From the IMG/VR virus record IMGVR_UViG_3300006802_000157, positions 1-46,369 of that record: 46,369 nt of DNA. The stretch is one strand, 5' to 3'. Under the pieces are notes generated by a model. The model saw only the letters and a list, made by a program, of their open reading frames with translations. It searched no databases and was not told where the DNA came from. A program made the translations under genes and the position numbers. Positions 33,602 through 41,743 of this stretch are shown here, one piece after another. Positions within the stretch are counted from its first letter, which is position 1, and every line of letters starts with the position of its first letter. The DNA is from a virus.

Positions 33602-34474
33602 ATGAGACTTGGATTATTAGCAATATTTCGTAATGAAGCTCATATTCTTGATGAGTTCATTTCTTTTTATAAACTTCAAGGTATTGATCATTTTTATTTA
33701 ATTAATAATGCATCAGAAGACGACTATCTTCCTATTATAGAGAAACATTCTAAATATGTTACGCTCTATCATGATAATTATGTTGAAAGCACTACTTATC
33801 TAGATAAAGGTGGTCCGCAACTTCCTGCGTATAACCGTGTACTTAAAGAAGTAAAAACTGATTGGTTATATGTTTGTGATTTAGATGAGTTTGCTTATAT
33901 TAGAAATAATTCCGAATTTAAAAATATAAAAGATTTTATTGTAAAAACTTCTGAATCTTATGATCAGGTTCTTATACCTCTTAGAATATTTAATTCAGGC
34001 GGAAATATAGAACAGCCTTCAAGTGTTGTACGCGGATTCTTACAAGGACAAGAATTAGTATGTAATCATCAATGCTTGACAAAACCGATTGCAAGAACTG
34101 CATTAATAGACTCTATTCGGATTAATTATTGTATTATGAAAGATATGTCTATTACTGCAAATAGTTCCCTTGAATCTTTTTCGTACCTTTTTAATGCTTC
34201 GTATGCTCCTAGGGGGTCAGAAGCAGCTATAACTTTTTTTAGAACGGTTTTTGATTGGAGTAGACCACATGTAGTATCAAATCATTATGTAGTGCAAAGC
34301 TATGAATGGTTTTGGAGCGTAAAAGCTAAGAGAGGAACAGCTACATGGCATGGAGGTCCTTCACAAGAAGCTTCTGAATGGTTCTCGTGGGTATGGGATC
34401 GATATGATGGATTAAATATGGTATATGATGATGAGGTAATAAGCGTTTTACAAAAGCTTGAAAACAGTGTATAA
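33602..34474 (+). CDS. Glycosyltransferase (GT92/DUF23-like, GT-A fold)
   Basis: This 290-residue protein starts at ATG 33602 (a GTG at 33593 is possible). It shows FRNEAHILDEFISFYKLQGI, INNASEDD, DLDEFAY as the DxD metal site, and HYVVQSYEWFWSVKAKRG near the C-terminus, the pattern of the Glyco_tranf_2_4/GT92 group. It would transfer a sugar from a nucleotide-sugar to an unknown acceptor (host surface or virion). No signal peptide or membrane segment. It lies between the tRNA and gp44, interrupting the replisome genes, so it is probably a later insertion. Confidence 0.75.
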   Translation: MRLGLLAIFRNEAHILDEFISFYKLQGIDHFYLINNASEDDYLPIIEKHSKYVTLYHDNYVESTTYLDKGGPQLPAYNRVLKEVKTDWLYVCDLDEFAYIRNNSEFKNIKDFIVKTSESYDQVLIPLRIFNSGGNIEQPSSVVRGFLQGQELVCNHQCLTKPIARTALIDSIRINYCIMKDMSITANSSLESFSYLFNASYAPRGSEAAITFFRTVFDWSRPHVVSNHYVVQSYEWFWSVKAKRGTATWHGGPSQEASEWFSWVWDRYDGLNMVYDDEVISVLQKLENSV

Positions 34475-34475
34475 T
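34446..34475 (+). promoter_or_regulatory. TTTTAC-18-TATAAT promoter for gp44
   Basis: The -35 TTTTAC and -10 TATAAT with an 18-nt spacer overlap the glycosyltransferase 3' end and lie 25 bp before gp44. Confidence 0.7.
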
Positions 34476-34500
34476 ATTATTTTTATTATGGAGTATGTGA

Positions 34501-35436
34501 ATGAACGAATTTATATGGGTGGAAAAATACCGTCCACAAACTATTGCTGACTGTATTTTACCGGCATCTTTAACTTCTACCTTTTCTAAAATGATATCTT
34601 CTGGCGAAATCCAGAATATGTTATTTACTGGCACAGCTGGCGTTGGTAAAACCACTGTGGCAAAAGCCTTATGTAAAGAACTCGACCTTGATTATATTGT
34701 GGTGAATGGTTCTGAAGAGGGTAATATCGATACTCTTCGGACTAAAATTCGTCACTTTGCTTCTACCGTTTCTTTGCATGGTGGATATAAAGTAGTTATC
34801 CTTGATGAGGCTGATTACCTCAATCCGCAATCAACTCAACCAGCACTTCGTGGATTCATCGAAGAGTTCTCTAATAACTGTCGATTCATTCTTACTTGTA
34901 ATTTCAAGAATCGTATTATCGAGCCACTTCATTCTCGTTGTACTGTTATTGAGTTTGCAATTCCTAATACTGAAAAGCCGGCTATCGCTGCTAACTTCTT
35001 CAAGCGGGTTACTGATATTCTCAATAAGGAAGGTATTCCCTTTGATAATAAAGTAGTTGCCATGCTTGTAGAAAAGTCTTTTCCAGACTTTCGCAAGATT
35101 CTTAATCATCTACAAAGATATTCTGTTTCGGGTTCTATCGATTCAGGCATATTGACGAACATGATAGAAACAAATATCAAAACGCTTATGTCTTCCTTAA
35201 AAGAAAAAGACTTCAAAGGTATGCGTAAGTGGGTTGTAGACAATATCGATCTTGAACCAGCGGCTCTCTTTCGTCAAATATATGACAACATGTATGAGCA
35301 TCTAAAGCCTCAATCGATTCCACAATGTGTGGTTATCTTGGCTGACTACCAATATAAAAACGCCTTTGTTGCTGACCATGAGCTTAATATAGTTGCATGT
35401 ATGGTAGAACTCATGGCCAACATGGAGTGGCAGTAA
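34501..35436 (+). CDS. gp44: gp44-like clamp loader large subunit
   Basis: This 311-residue protein (T4: 319) is the AAA+ ATPase that loads gp45 with gp62. It has FIWVEKYRPQTIADCILP at the start, Walker A GTAGVGKTT, Walker B VVILDEADYL, and the SRC arginine-finger motif in PLHSRCTVIEFA. The stop overlaps the gp62 start (TAATG), so the subunits are translated in step. It lies downstream of its own promoter. Confidence 0.95.
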   Translation: MNEFIWVEKYRPQTIADCILPASLTSTFSKMISSGEIQNMLFTGTAGVGKTTVAKALCKELDLDYIVVNGSEEGNIDTLRTKIRHFASTVSLHGGYKVVILDEADYLNPQSTQPALRGFIEEFSNNCRFILTCNFKNRIIEPLHSRCTVIEFAIPNTEKPAIAANFFKRVTDILNKEGIPFDNKVVAMLVEKSFPDFRKILNHLQRYSVSGSIDSGILTNMIETNIKTLMSSLKEKDFKGMRKWVVDNIDLEPAALFRQIYDNMYEHLKPQSIPQCVVILADYQYKNAFVADHELNIVACMVELMANMEWQ

Positions 35437-35810
35437 TGAGTCCTTTCGAGTTTTTAAATTCGATTAACCATACCAAAAAAGATATCATGGTTGATGATAT
35501 CACCGAAAAAGAATATAACGCTTTTATGGTGAATCGTTCTCTATCTTACTTTTATGATACAGCTCTTTATGCAAACGAGATGAATCGTCGGCACCACACC
35601 GATAATAAACTTCAATATCATTATTTTATAAATACTATCAGATCTAGAAAAAGATTTTCGAAATGGTTTAAGAAATCTGATCCGGATTCCTTAGATGTAG
35701 TAAAAGAATATTATGGCTATAGTAATGAAAAGGCTCGTCATGTTCTTTCGCTATTAAGCAACGATAGTATTAATGAATTGAAAAAGAGGTTGTATAAAGG
35801 TGGAAAATAA
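35436..35810 (+). CDS. gp62: gp62-like clamp loader small subunit
   Basis: This 124-residue protein (T4: 187, so shorter) starts at ATG 35436 overlapping the gp44 stop. The sequence SPFEFLNSINHTKKDIMVDD, FMVNRSLSYFYDTALYANEM and RSRKRFSKWFKKSDPDSLDV matches gp62 proteins of cyanophages. It completes the clamp loader as a non-ATPase subunit. The 3' end overlaps RegA by 11 nt. Confidence 0.9.
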   Translation: MSPFEFLNSINHTKKDIMVDDITEKEYNAFMVNRSLSYFYDTALYANEMNRRHHTDNKLQYHYFINTIRSRKRFSKWFKKSDPDSLDVVKEYYGYSNEKARHVLSLLSNDSINELKKRLYKGGK

Positions 35811-36219
35811 TAATAATAATATAGTTGCCGACTGGTCTCCGGCAAAGATGCTCGAGATCACTCTAAATGAGCCTGATGATTTTTTAAAAGTTCGTGAGAC
35901 GCTTACTCGTATTGGAGTTGCATCTAAGAAAGATCAGAAGCTTTACCAGTCTTGTCATATCTTGCATAAGCAAGGAAGATACTTTATAGTCCATTTCAAA
36001 GAGTTATTTCTTTTGGATTCTAAACCGTCTAACTTGACAGAAAATGATGTTCAGCGCCGTAATACAATTGCTATACTCTTATCTGACTGGGGATTATTAA
36101 GTATTTGTAATCCAGCAGCTGCAAAAGATGTGGCACCATTACGTCAAATAAAGATTATCTCTCATTCAGAAAAAAGCAAATGGGAGCTTTGCACAAAATA
36201 TAACATCGGAAACAATTAA
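35800..36219 (+). CDS. regA: RegA translational repressor
   Basis: This 139-residue protein (T4: 122) binds translation start regions of early mRNAs. Characteristic segments are DDFLKVRETLTRIGVASKKD, LYQSCHILHKQGRYFIVHFK and RRNTIAILLSDWGLLSI. The start is a GTG (35800) inside the gp62 end; an Asn-rich leader follows. Position after gp62 is as in T4. It is the last gene before the late promoter of hsp20. Confidence 0.92.
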   Translation: MENNNNNIVADWSPAKMLEITLNEPDDFLKVRETLTRIGVASKKDQKLYQSCHILHKQGRYFIVHFKELFLLDSKPSNLTENDVQRRNTIAILLSDWGLLSICNPAAAKDVAPLRQIKIISHSEKSKWELCTKYNIGNN

Positions 36220-36224
36220 ACCTG

Positions 36225-36232
36225 TATAAATA
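36225..36232 (+). promoter_or_regulatory. Late promoter box before hsp20
   Basis: Exact TATAAATA 64 bp before the hsp20 ATG. It is the only late box in the replication half of the window. Confidence 0.7.
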
Positions 36233-36267
36233 ATATTGAGATGCGGAATTAGCCGGTCTCAATATTA
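36231..36267 (+). promoter_or_regulatory. Inverted repeat in the hsp20 leader
   Basis: An 11-bp perfect stem TAATATTGAGA / TCTCAATATTA with a 15-nt loop starts at the edge of the late -10 box. It may fold in the 5' leader of the hsp20 mRNA or act as an operator; the AGGAGG-like site at 36286-36291 is outside it. Confidence 0.6.
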
Positions 36268-36296
36268 CTAACCTTGCTAAATTTTAGGAGGTCATT

Positions 36297-36749
36297 ATGA
36301 CACTTTATAGCAACATTTCATCACTGCGTCCGTCTTTTATTGGTTTTGATCACGTATTAGATCAGATGCAAAAAGCTTCTCAGCACAATCAACAAGGATA
36401 TCCTCCACATAACATCATTCGTGATGGCGAAGATAAATTCGCTATTGAATTAGCTGTTGCTGGATATACTCTTGACGATCTAGATATTGAACACAATAAA
36501 AACGTGTTAACAATTTCAGGAGACGCAAGACCGAAAGGCGATGATGAAAAAGAGCAAGATTATGTACATCGTGGCATTTCACAAAAGAAATTCTCTCGTT
36601 CGTTCAATCTTGCAGATCATGTGCAAGTCATGGGTGCAACACTCGTTAACGGCATCCTTCGAGTAGAGCTCGAAAGGATTGTCCCTGAAGAATTAAAGCC
36701 TAGAAAGATTGCTATCTCTCAAAAGCCTGAACTTCTTCTAGAAGATTAA
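36297..36749 (+). CDS. hsp20: Small heat-shock protein (Hsp20/alpha-crystallin family)
   Basis: This 150-residue protein has an alpha-crystallin domain: KFAIELAVAGYTLDDLDIEH, LTISGDARPK, HRGISQKKFSRSFNLADHVQ and LVNGILRVELERIVPEE, plus a C-terminal IAI motif. It acts as an ATP-independent holdase. Hsp20 genes between regA and gp43 are typical of cyanophages and related marine T4-like phages. The late promoter suggests a role in virion assembly or stability. AGGAGG precedes the start. Confidence 0.95.
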   Translation: MTLYSNISSLRPSFIGFDHVLDQMQKASQHNQQGYPPHNIIRDGEDKFAIELAVAGYTLDDLDIEHNKNVLTISGDARPKGDDEKEQDYVHRGISQKKFSRSFNLADHVQVMGATLVNGILRVELERIVPEELKPRKIAISQKPELLLED

Positions 36750-36757
36750 ATCTAATA

Positions 36758-36775
36758 GCGCCTCTTCGGAGGCGC
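36758..36775 (+). other. TTCG-loop hairpin after hsp20
   Basis: A perfect 7-bp stem GCGCCTC / GAGGCGC closed by TTCG lies 9 bp after the hsp20 stop. No T-run follows (ATCTCC), so it is more likely an mRNA-stabilising hairpin or weak terminator. Confidence 0.75.
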
Positions 36776-36793
36776 ATCTCCAAGGAATATATT

Positions 36794-37081
36794 ATGGAAG
36801 TGAAAGTAATTCGTTTAGTATCTGGTGAAGAAATTATTACGTTTATCTCAAAGAAAACCAATGATGGATACCATCTAGATAATCCATGTTTTATTGTGCC
36901 TACTGAAAATGGTGTAGGACTCATGGAGCTAATGCCTTATACAAAAATTTCAGAAAACGGTGTTTTCATAAAAACAGAGTCAATAGTATTTATGACTGAA
37001 GCTGTGGCTGGATTAGAAGCTCAGTATAAAAAAGTAAATAGCAAGATTGATTTACCACCTGAAAGGCAAATAATTATTTAA
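36794..37081 (+). CDS. LSm-like small protein (paralogue 2)
   Basis: This 95-residue protein begins MEVKVIRLVSGEEIITFISK, then DNPCFIVPTENGVGLMELMPYT, typical of a Sm-like beta barrel conserved in cyanophages and pelagiphages. The N-terminus parallels that of the gene at 24238. A role in RNA or nucleoprotein binding is only inferred. It is preceded by AAGGA and its stop lies at the -35 of the gp43 promoter. Confidence 0.55.
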   Translation: MEVKVIRLVSGEEIITFISKKTNDGYHLDNPCFIVPTENGVGLMELMPYTKISENGVFIKTESIVFMTEAVAGLEAQYKKVNSKIDLPPERQIII

Positions 37082-37110
37082 TGTACATACCTATAGTTTT
37101 GTGATATAAT
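37081..37110 (+). promoter_or_regulatory. ATGTAC-18-TATAAT promoter for DNA polymerase
   Basis: The -35 ATGTAC starts at the last base of the preceding stop; the 18-nt spacer and TATAAT follow, 28 bp before the gp43 start. Confidence 0.85.
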
Positions 37111-37138
37111 ATATGAATATTGTGATGAGGTGTTACAT

Positions 37139-39652
37139 TTGGAATTTTATACAAATATTTCCCGGTATGGTAATAAACTGCTGTACCGTGGCTATACAGA
37201 ATCTGGCAAGAAAGTAAAGAAAACGTTTAAGTTTAAACCAACGCTTTTTGTTCCTTCTTCAAAACCTTCAGAATGGAAATCCATCGATGGTACGCAAGTA
37301 TCACCGATGGAGTTTCCTACTATGCGTGATGCAAAAGAATTTGTTGAGCAATATAAAGAAGTTCCTAATTTTAAAATTTATGGAACTCAAAACTATATTC
37401 ATCAATTCATTACTTCTGCTTTCCCTAATGAAATTCAGTTCAACCAAGGGTTTGTCAATATAACCTATATTGATATCGAGGTTGCTTCTGACGATGGCTT
37501 TCCATTCCCCGAAGATGCTGCACATCCAATCATATCAATTGCTATCAAAAATAATATCGATAACGTTTATTATGTTTGGGGTCTTGATGAATATTCGGTA
37601 AGTAATTCTGAGTTTGCTGATAAGCTCACGATCAAATACATTCATTGTAAAGATGAGCGTGAACTCATTGCTTCTTTTCTAAACTTCTGGTCTCGTGAAG
37701 AGAATACTCCAGATATTGTAACTGGCTGGAACTGCCGACTCTTTGATATACCGTATATTGTAAATCGTACTACCAAAGTCTTTGGCGAGGATACGATCAA
37801 ACAGCTTTCACCATGGAATATGGTACAGTATAAGCAGGTTGCTGTAAAAGGCAAACAGCTTGATGCGTATGATATTTCTGGTATTGCTCAACTTGATTAT
37901 CTTGATCTCTTTCAAAAGTTTGGTTATTCGTATGGTGAACAAGAATCTTATAAGTTAGATCATATTGCTTCTGTCGTTCTTGGTGAAAACAAATTATCTT
38001 ATGAAGAGTATGGTTCACTTCATACTCTCTATAAAGAAAATCATCAAAAGTTTATTGACTATAACATCAAAGACGTTGAGCTTATCGAACGCCTTGAAGA
38101 AAAGATGGGTCTGATTGCTTTGGCTATGACTATGGCTTATAAGGCTGGCGTAAACTATTCAGATACCTTCGGTACAACGAGTATCTGGGATTCAATTATC
38201 TATCGAGATCTGAATAAGCAAAAGATCGCTCCTCCTCCGTCAGAAGAAAAGTATAAGACTGCTTATCCTGGCGGTTATGTGAAAGATCCGCATGTTGGTA
38301 TGCATGATTGGGTTGTGTCTTTTGACTTAAACTCTCTTTATCCGAACATCATTGTTGAATGGAACATGTCTCCTGAAACAATCGTAAGTAACGATACTAG
38401 AGTACTTGATCCTGATAAGTGTTTGAATGGTGCAACTAATGAGCGTCCTGAATATGCTCTTGCTGCAAATGGTGTTTACTTCAAGAAAGATCAACAAGGT
38501 ATCGTACCAAAAATTATTGTTGATTATTATGCTGAACGTAAAGTAATTAAGCAGAAGATGCTTGATGCAAAGCAGCAACTCGAACAGGCAGATAAGAGTA
38601 ATCGTACTGAAATTCTAAGAATTGAACGTGATATTGCACGTTATGAAAATCAGCAAATGGCTATCAAAATTCTTATGAATTCTCTTTATGGTGCGCTAGG
38701 CAATAAATACTTCCGCTATTTTGACTTACGTGTTGCCGAAGCAATTACTCTTACTGGACAAACCGTGATTCGTTGGGCTGAAAAGCATATGAACGAATTC
38801 ATGTCAAAGATTGTTGGCAAACAAGATGATTATGTTATTGCGATCGATACCGATTCTGTCTATGTTAACTTCGGACCTCTTGTCAATAAGTTTATAAAAG
38901 AAAATCCTGTTGACACAATACACAAAATATGTAATGAGCAATTTGAACCGATGCTAGCTCAGTGCTATGATAAACTCCATAAGCAATTTGCTACTTATAT
39001 TCCTCGTATGGAAATGGGTCGCGAGGTAATTGCAGATCGTGGTATCTGGACTGCAAAGAAAAGATATATTCTAAACGTGCATGATAATGAAGGTGTACGT
39101 TATGCCGAACCTAAACTCAAAATTATGGGCATCGAGGCAATTAAGTCATCTACTCCTGCAGCATGTAGAGATGCACTCAAAGAACTTTTCAAGGTCATTG
39201 TTTCTGGTTCAGAAGCTAATACACAAAATGCTATTCAAGCTTTTAAGCAGCACTTCTTATCATTGCCGGCTGAAGAGATCTCTTTTCCACGCGGAGTGTC
39301 TTCTTTAAGTAAGTGGACGAATAGAGAAACTATTTATAAGAAAGGCACACCAATTCACGTACGCGGTGCTATTCTATATAATAAGCAGGTTAAAGACAAA
39401 GCACTTGATAAACGATTTGAGAAGATACAAAACGGCGAAAAGATTAAGTTCTGTTATCTCAAGATGCCGAATCCTATCAAAGAGAATGTAATTGCGTTTC
39501 CTGCCTTTTTACCAGAAGAGTTCGGACTGAATCGTTATATTGATTATGAAAAGCAGTTTCAGAAAACGTTTATCGATCCTATTGAACCAATCGTTGAAGC
39601 AATCGGCTGGACAGTAGAAGAAAAGAATACGCTTGAAGATTTCTTTGGATAG
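37139..39652 (+). CDS. gp43: gp43-like family B DNA polymerase
   Basis: This 837-residue protein (T4: 898) replicates the phage genome. The exonuclease has YIDIEVASDDG (D112/E114), NCRLFDIPY and YNIKDVELIE. Polymerase motifs are DLNSLYPNI (D396), KILMNSLYGALGN (about 510) and DTDS (D570, D572). It ends in the clamp-binding peptide TLEDFFG. The TTG at 37139 is preferred: GAGG is 8 nt upstream and the product begins with the EFYTNISRYGNKLLYRG stretch expected of relatives. A GTG at 37130 lacks a properly placed site. No intein or intron is seen. Confidence 0.95.
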   Translation: MEFYTNISRYGNKLLYRGYTESGKKVKKTFKFKPTLFVPSSKPSEWKSIDGTQVSPMEFPTMRDAKEFVEQYKEVPNFKIYGTQNYIHQFITSAFPNEIQFNQGFVNITYIDIEVASDDGFPFPEDAAHPIISIAIKNNIDNVYYVWGLDEYSVSNSEFADKLTIKYIHCKDERELIASFLNFWSREENTPDIVTGWNCRLFDIPYIVNRTTKVFGEDTIKQLSPWNMVQYKQVAVKGKQLDAYDISGIAQLDYLDLFQKFGYSYGEQESYKLDHIASVVLGENKLSYEEYGSLHTLYKENHQKFIDYNIKDVELIERLEEKMGLIALAMTMAYKAGVNYSDTFGTTSIWDSIIYRDLNKQKIAPPPSEEKYKTAYPGGYVKDPHVGMHDWVVSFDLNSLYPNIIVEWNMSPETIVSNDTRVLDPDKCLNGATNERPEYALAANGVYFKKDQQGIVPKIIVDYYAERKVIKQKMLDAKQQLEQADKSNRTEILRIERDIARYENQQMAIKILMNSLYGALGNKYFRYFDLRVAEAITLTGQTVIRWAEKHMNEFMSKIVGKQDDYVIAIDTDSVYVNFGPLVNKFIKENPVDTIHKICNEQFEPMLAQCYDKLHKQFATYIPRMEMGREVIADRGIWTAKKRYILNVHDNEGVRYAEPKLKIMGIEAIKSSTPAACRDALKELFKVIVSGSEANTQNAIQAFKQHFLSLPAEEISFPRGVSSLSKWTNRETIYKKGTPIHVRGAILYNKQVKDKALDKRFEKIQNGEKIKFCYLKMPNPIKENVIAFPAFLPEEFGLNRYIDYEKQFQKTFIDPIEPIVEAIGWTVEEKNTLEDFFG

Positions 39653-39681
39653 TGTACAATTTTATAAAAATAGTATATAAT
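39652..39681 (+). promoter_or_regulatory. GTGTAC-18-TATAAT promoter for the MazG-like gene
   Basis: The -35 GTGTAC at the gp43 stop and TATAAT 18 nt later lie 25 bp before the ATG at 39707. Confidence 0.85.
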
Positions 39682-39706
39682 ATACATATATACGGAGATT
39701 ATAATT

Positions 39707-40129
39707 ATGAGTAAAGATTGGGTAAAAGATATACATGATATGCATGCTAAGTATGGTGTAGATGCGTGGGTATCAGAAAAAATTATCAATAGTGAGCATG
39801 GAAAGCTCCAAGCGTTTCTTAAGTTTCGTCTTGCCTTCTTAGATGAAGAGCTGACTGAAACTATTAATGCAGCTGGTGTAAAAGATCCAGAAGAAATTGT
39901 AGATGGTCTTATTGATCTATGCGTTGTTGCTATTGGTACACTTGATTCATTTGGTATTGACGCCTATCAAGCATGGGATCGTGTACATGCTGCAAATATG
40001 GCGAAAGAGGTTGGTGTAAAAGAATCACGACCAAATCCTCTGGGTCTACCGGATCTAATTAAACCAAAAGAATGGAAAGCACCAGATCATTCTGGTAATC
40101 ATGGATATTTACCACACGCTTTTAAATAA
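39707..40129 (+). CDS. MazG-like NTP pyrophosphohydrolase
   Basis: This 140-residue protein resembles all-alpha NTP-PPases. The segment FLDEELTETINAAGVKDPEE holds an E-x-x-E pair, and EIVDGLIDLCVVAIGTLDSF gives the E-x-x-D metal site. The motif layout matches MazG and HisE-type pyrophosphohydrolases in cyanophages and other T4-like phages. Substrates could be non-canonical dNTPs or (p)ppGpp; unproven. It starts with ATG after CGGAG and overlaps the next gene (TAATG). Confidence 0.75.
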   Translation: MSKDWVKDIHDMHAKYGVDAWVSEKIINSEHGKLQAFLKFRLAFLDEELTETINAAGVKDPEEIVDGLIDLCVVAIGTLDSFGIDAYQAWDRVHAANMAKEVGVKESRPNPLGLPDLIKPKEWKAPDHSGNHGYLPHAFK

Positions 40130-41058
40130 TGTATTCACTTACGATATTTAAATCTCTATGGGATAATAAAACCCATAGACAAATCGATTTTCAATCTTGG
40201 GATGAGTTGAAAGCACTTTTGTATTCTTTAGCTAAAGTTCCTATGAAGAATAAGAAGTCTGCGCAACTCATTTCTCCTGCTACATATAAAAAAGATACTA
40301 CTCGTTCTAATAAGAATGTCGAGAAGTGGTGTGGTTGGGCAGCAGTTGATGTTGATGATTTAGATTGCACAATGGAGAATTTAAATGATTTACTTAGCGA
40401 GCGCGTTGGCTCTTGGCGGTATATTTGTTATTCTACAGCGAGTTCAACAATTGATAAACCAAAGTTTAGACTTGTCTTCAGTCTTAACGGACATATTGGC
40501 TCGGACAGAATACAACATTTCTGGCATGCCCTCAATACCGAGCTTGGCTCGATGGCAGATAAACAAACTAAAGACATTTCCAGAATGTATTATATCCCTG
40601 CAGATTATGCTGGTGCTAACAACTTTATTTTCAGTCGTGACGGTGATGATATTGATGTTAACGCTCTTCTTATAAAGCATCCATTTTCTAAAAAGAGCTC
40701 TGGTAATACTCTGTTCGATTCTCTATCAGAAGATATTCAATCTAAACTCATTGAGTATCGTAAAGATCAAATGACAAATACTAATATTAAATGGACAAGT
40801 TATCGTGATTGCCCATTTGTAAATAAAAAACTTATTAGTGAATATGTTTCTATTTCTGAAACAGGTTGGTATCATAAGATGTATCAGATAATGGTATCAA
40901 TTGTAGGTAATGCTTTAAAGCAAAAATATCCAATTACTATTGATGAAGTAGTCAATCTTTGTAAAGATCTAGATCGTGAAACTGGTAATTGGTATCAAAA
41001 TCGTCCACTCGATAAAGAAGCTAAAAGAGCTATTGAATTTGTTTATTCAAATCTGTGA
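40129..41058 (+). CDS. PrimPol-like / archaeo-eukaryotic primase superfamily protein
   Basis: This 309-residue protein shows WCGWAAVDVDDLDC (D74, D76, D77), a typical AEP motif I with hydrophobic-D-x-D, then ICYSTASSTIDKPKFRLVFS and later DISRMYYIPADY, which follow the plasmid/phage primase-polymerase scheme. The sxH second motif is not obvious and the C-terminal half (about 200-309) is a helical part without recognised domain. It may prime replication or be a host-defence counter factor; both are inference. It starts overlapping the MazG stop. Confidence 0.6.
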   Translation: MYSLTIFKSLWDNKTHRQIDFQSWDELKALLYSLAKVPMKNKKSAQLISPATYKKDTTRSNKNVEKWCGWAAVDVDDLDCTMENLNDLLSERVGSWRYICYSTASSTIDKPKFRLVFSLNGHIGSDRIQHFWHALNTELGSMADKQTKDISRMYYIPADYAGANNFIFSRDGDDIDVNALLIKHPFSKKSSGNTLFDSLSEDIQSKLIEYRKDQMTNTNIKWTSYRDCPFVNKKLISEYVSISETGWYHKMYQIMVSIVGNALKQKYPITIDEVVNLCKDLDRETGNWYQNRPLDKEAKRAIEFVYSNL

Positions 41059-41065
41059 GGAATTT

Positions 41066-41275
41066 ATGGAAAATAATACCTTATTGAAAAAAATAGAAGA
41101 ACGTATGGATATGCTTCAAGCCCAAATGAAAGCTAACGTTCATCTAGAAAATGAAAATACAGTTATATCTACTATAGATAGCCTGACTAAATTTTGGTCA
41201 GTTCTTTCTGAAGAAGATAAAGATTATATTCTAGCTGCGCAGACAGCGATTGATGATGGTATGAAGTGGGAATAA
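41066..41275 (+). CDS. Hypothetical small helical protein
   Basis: This 69-residue protein starts at ATG 41066 after GAGGA, 7 bp after the primase-like gene. It begins MENNTLLKKIEERMDMLQAQ (coiled-coil-like) and ends DDGMKWE. No motif was recognised. It lies in an operon of nucleotide-metabolism genes. Confidence 0.55.
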   Translation: MENNTLLKKIEERMDMLQAQMKANVHLENENTVISTIDSLTKFWSVLSEEDKDYILAAQTAIDDGMKWE

Positions 41276-41276
41276 T

Positions 41277-41720
41277 ATGAATTGGAATATTAAGGTTGGC
41301 CAGGTTTTTTCATTAAAGCAATTAAATGAAAACACTATACGTAATCATACGGATGAAGAGTACAAACCAGGTTATTCAGGTTGGTTGAATACCTATAATG
41401 GTTTAATATGCGAACACATATTAACTGATATTTGTGGATATACGAATGACGATGCTAATTACAAAGACGTCATAAATCCAGATGGTGTATCTGTTGAAGT
41501 AAAAAGTTATAATATGTATAGAGACTCTAAAAAGTATAAAGCAGAAGTTCTTGCTACATTATGGGAAAGAAAAGTTAGATGGAGAAAAGACGTATCTAAC
41601 TACGTCATTTTCTTTGAGCGTGATGACGATGCACAGGAATATACGTGCGATGAATTATTTGAATGGGACAATACCACGCTGAGATATATTAGTGTACAAT
41701 CACGTGAAAACGTTGTATAA
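41277..41720 (+). CDS. Putative PD-(D/E)XK family endonuclease
   Basis: This 147-residue protein contains NPDGVSVEVKSYNMY, which fits the catalytic core of PD-(D/E)XK nucleases, with D69, E74 and K76. An upstream Glu in NGLICEHILTDI (about residue 46) could serve as the first helix acid, as in many restriction-like folds. The rest is not recognised. It could be a repair, packaging or host-DNA-degrading nuclease. It starts 1 nt after the previous stop and its end overlaps the next promoter. Confidence 0.5.
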   Translation: MNWNIKVGQVFSLKQLNENTIRNHTDEEYKPGYSGWLNTYNGLICEHILTDICGYTNDDANYKDVINPDGVSVEVKSYNMYRDSKKYKAEVLATLWERKVRWRKDVSNYVIFFERDDDAQEYTCDELFEWDNTTLRYISVQSRENVV

Positions 41721-41721
41721 T
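41692..41721 (+). promoter_or_regulatory. GTGTAC-18-TATAAT promoter
   Basis: The -35 GTGTAC and TATAAT with an 18-nt spacer overlap the stop of the nuclease-like gene, 22 bp before the ATG at 41744. Confidence 0.85.
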
Positions 41722-41743
41722 ATACCTTTGATTGGAGATTATT

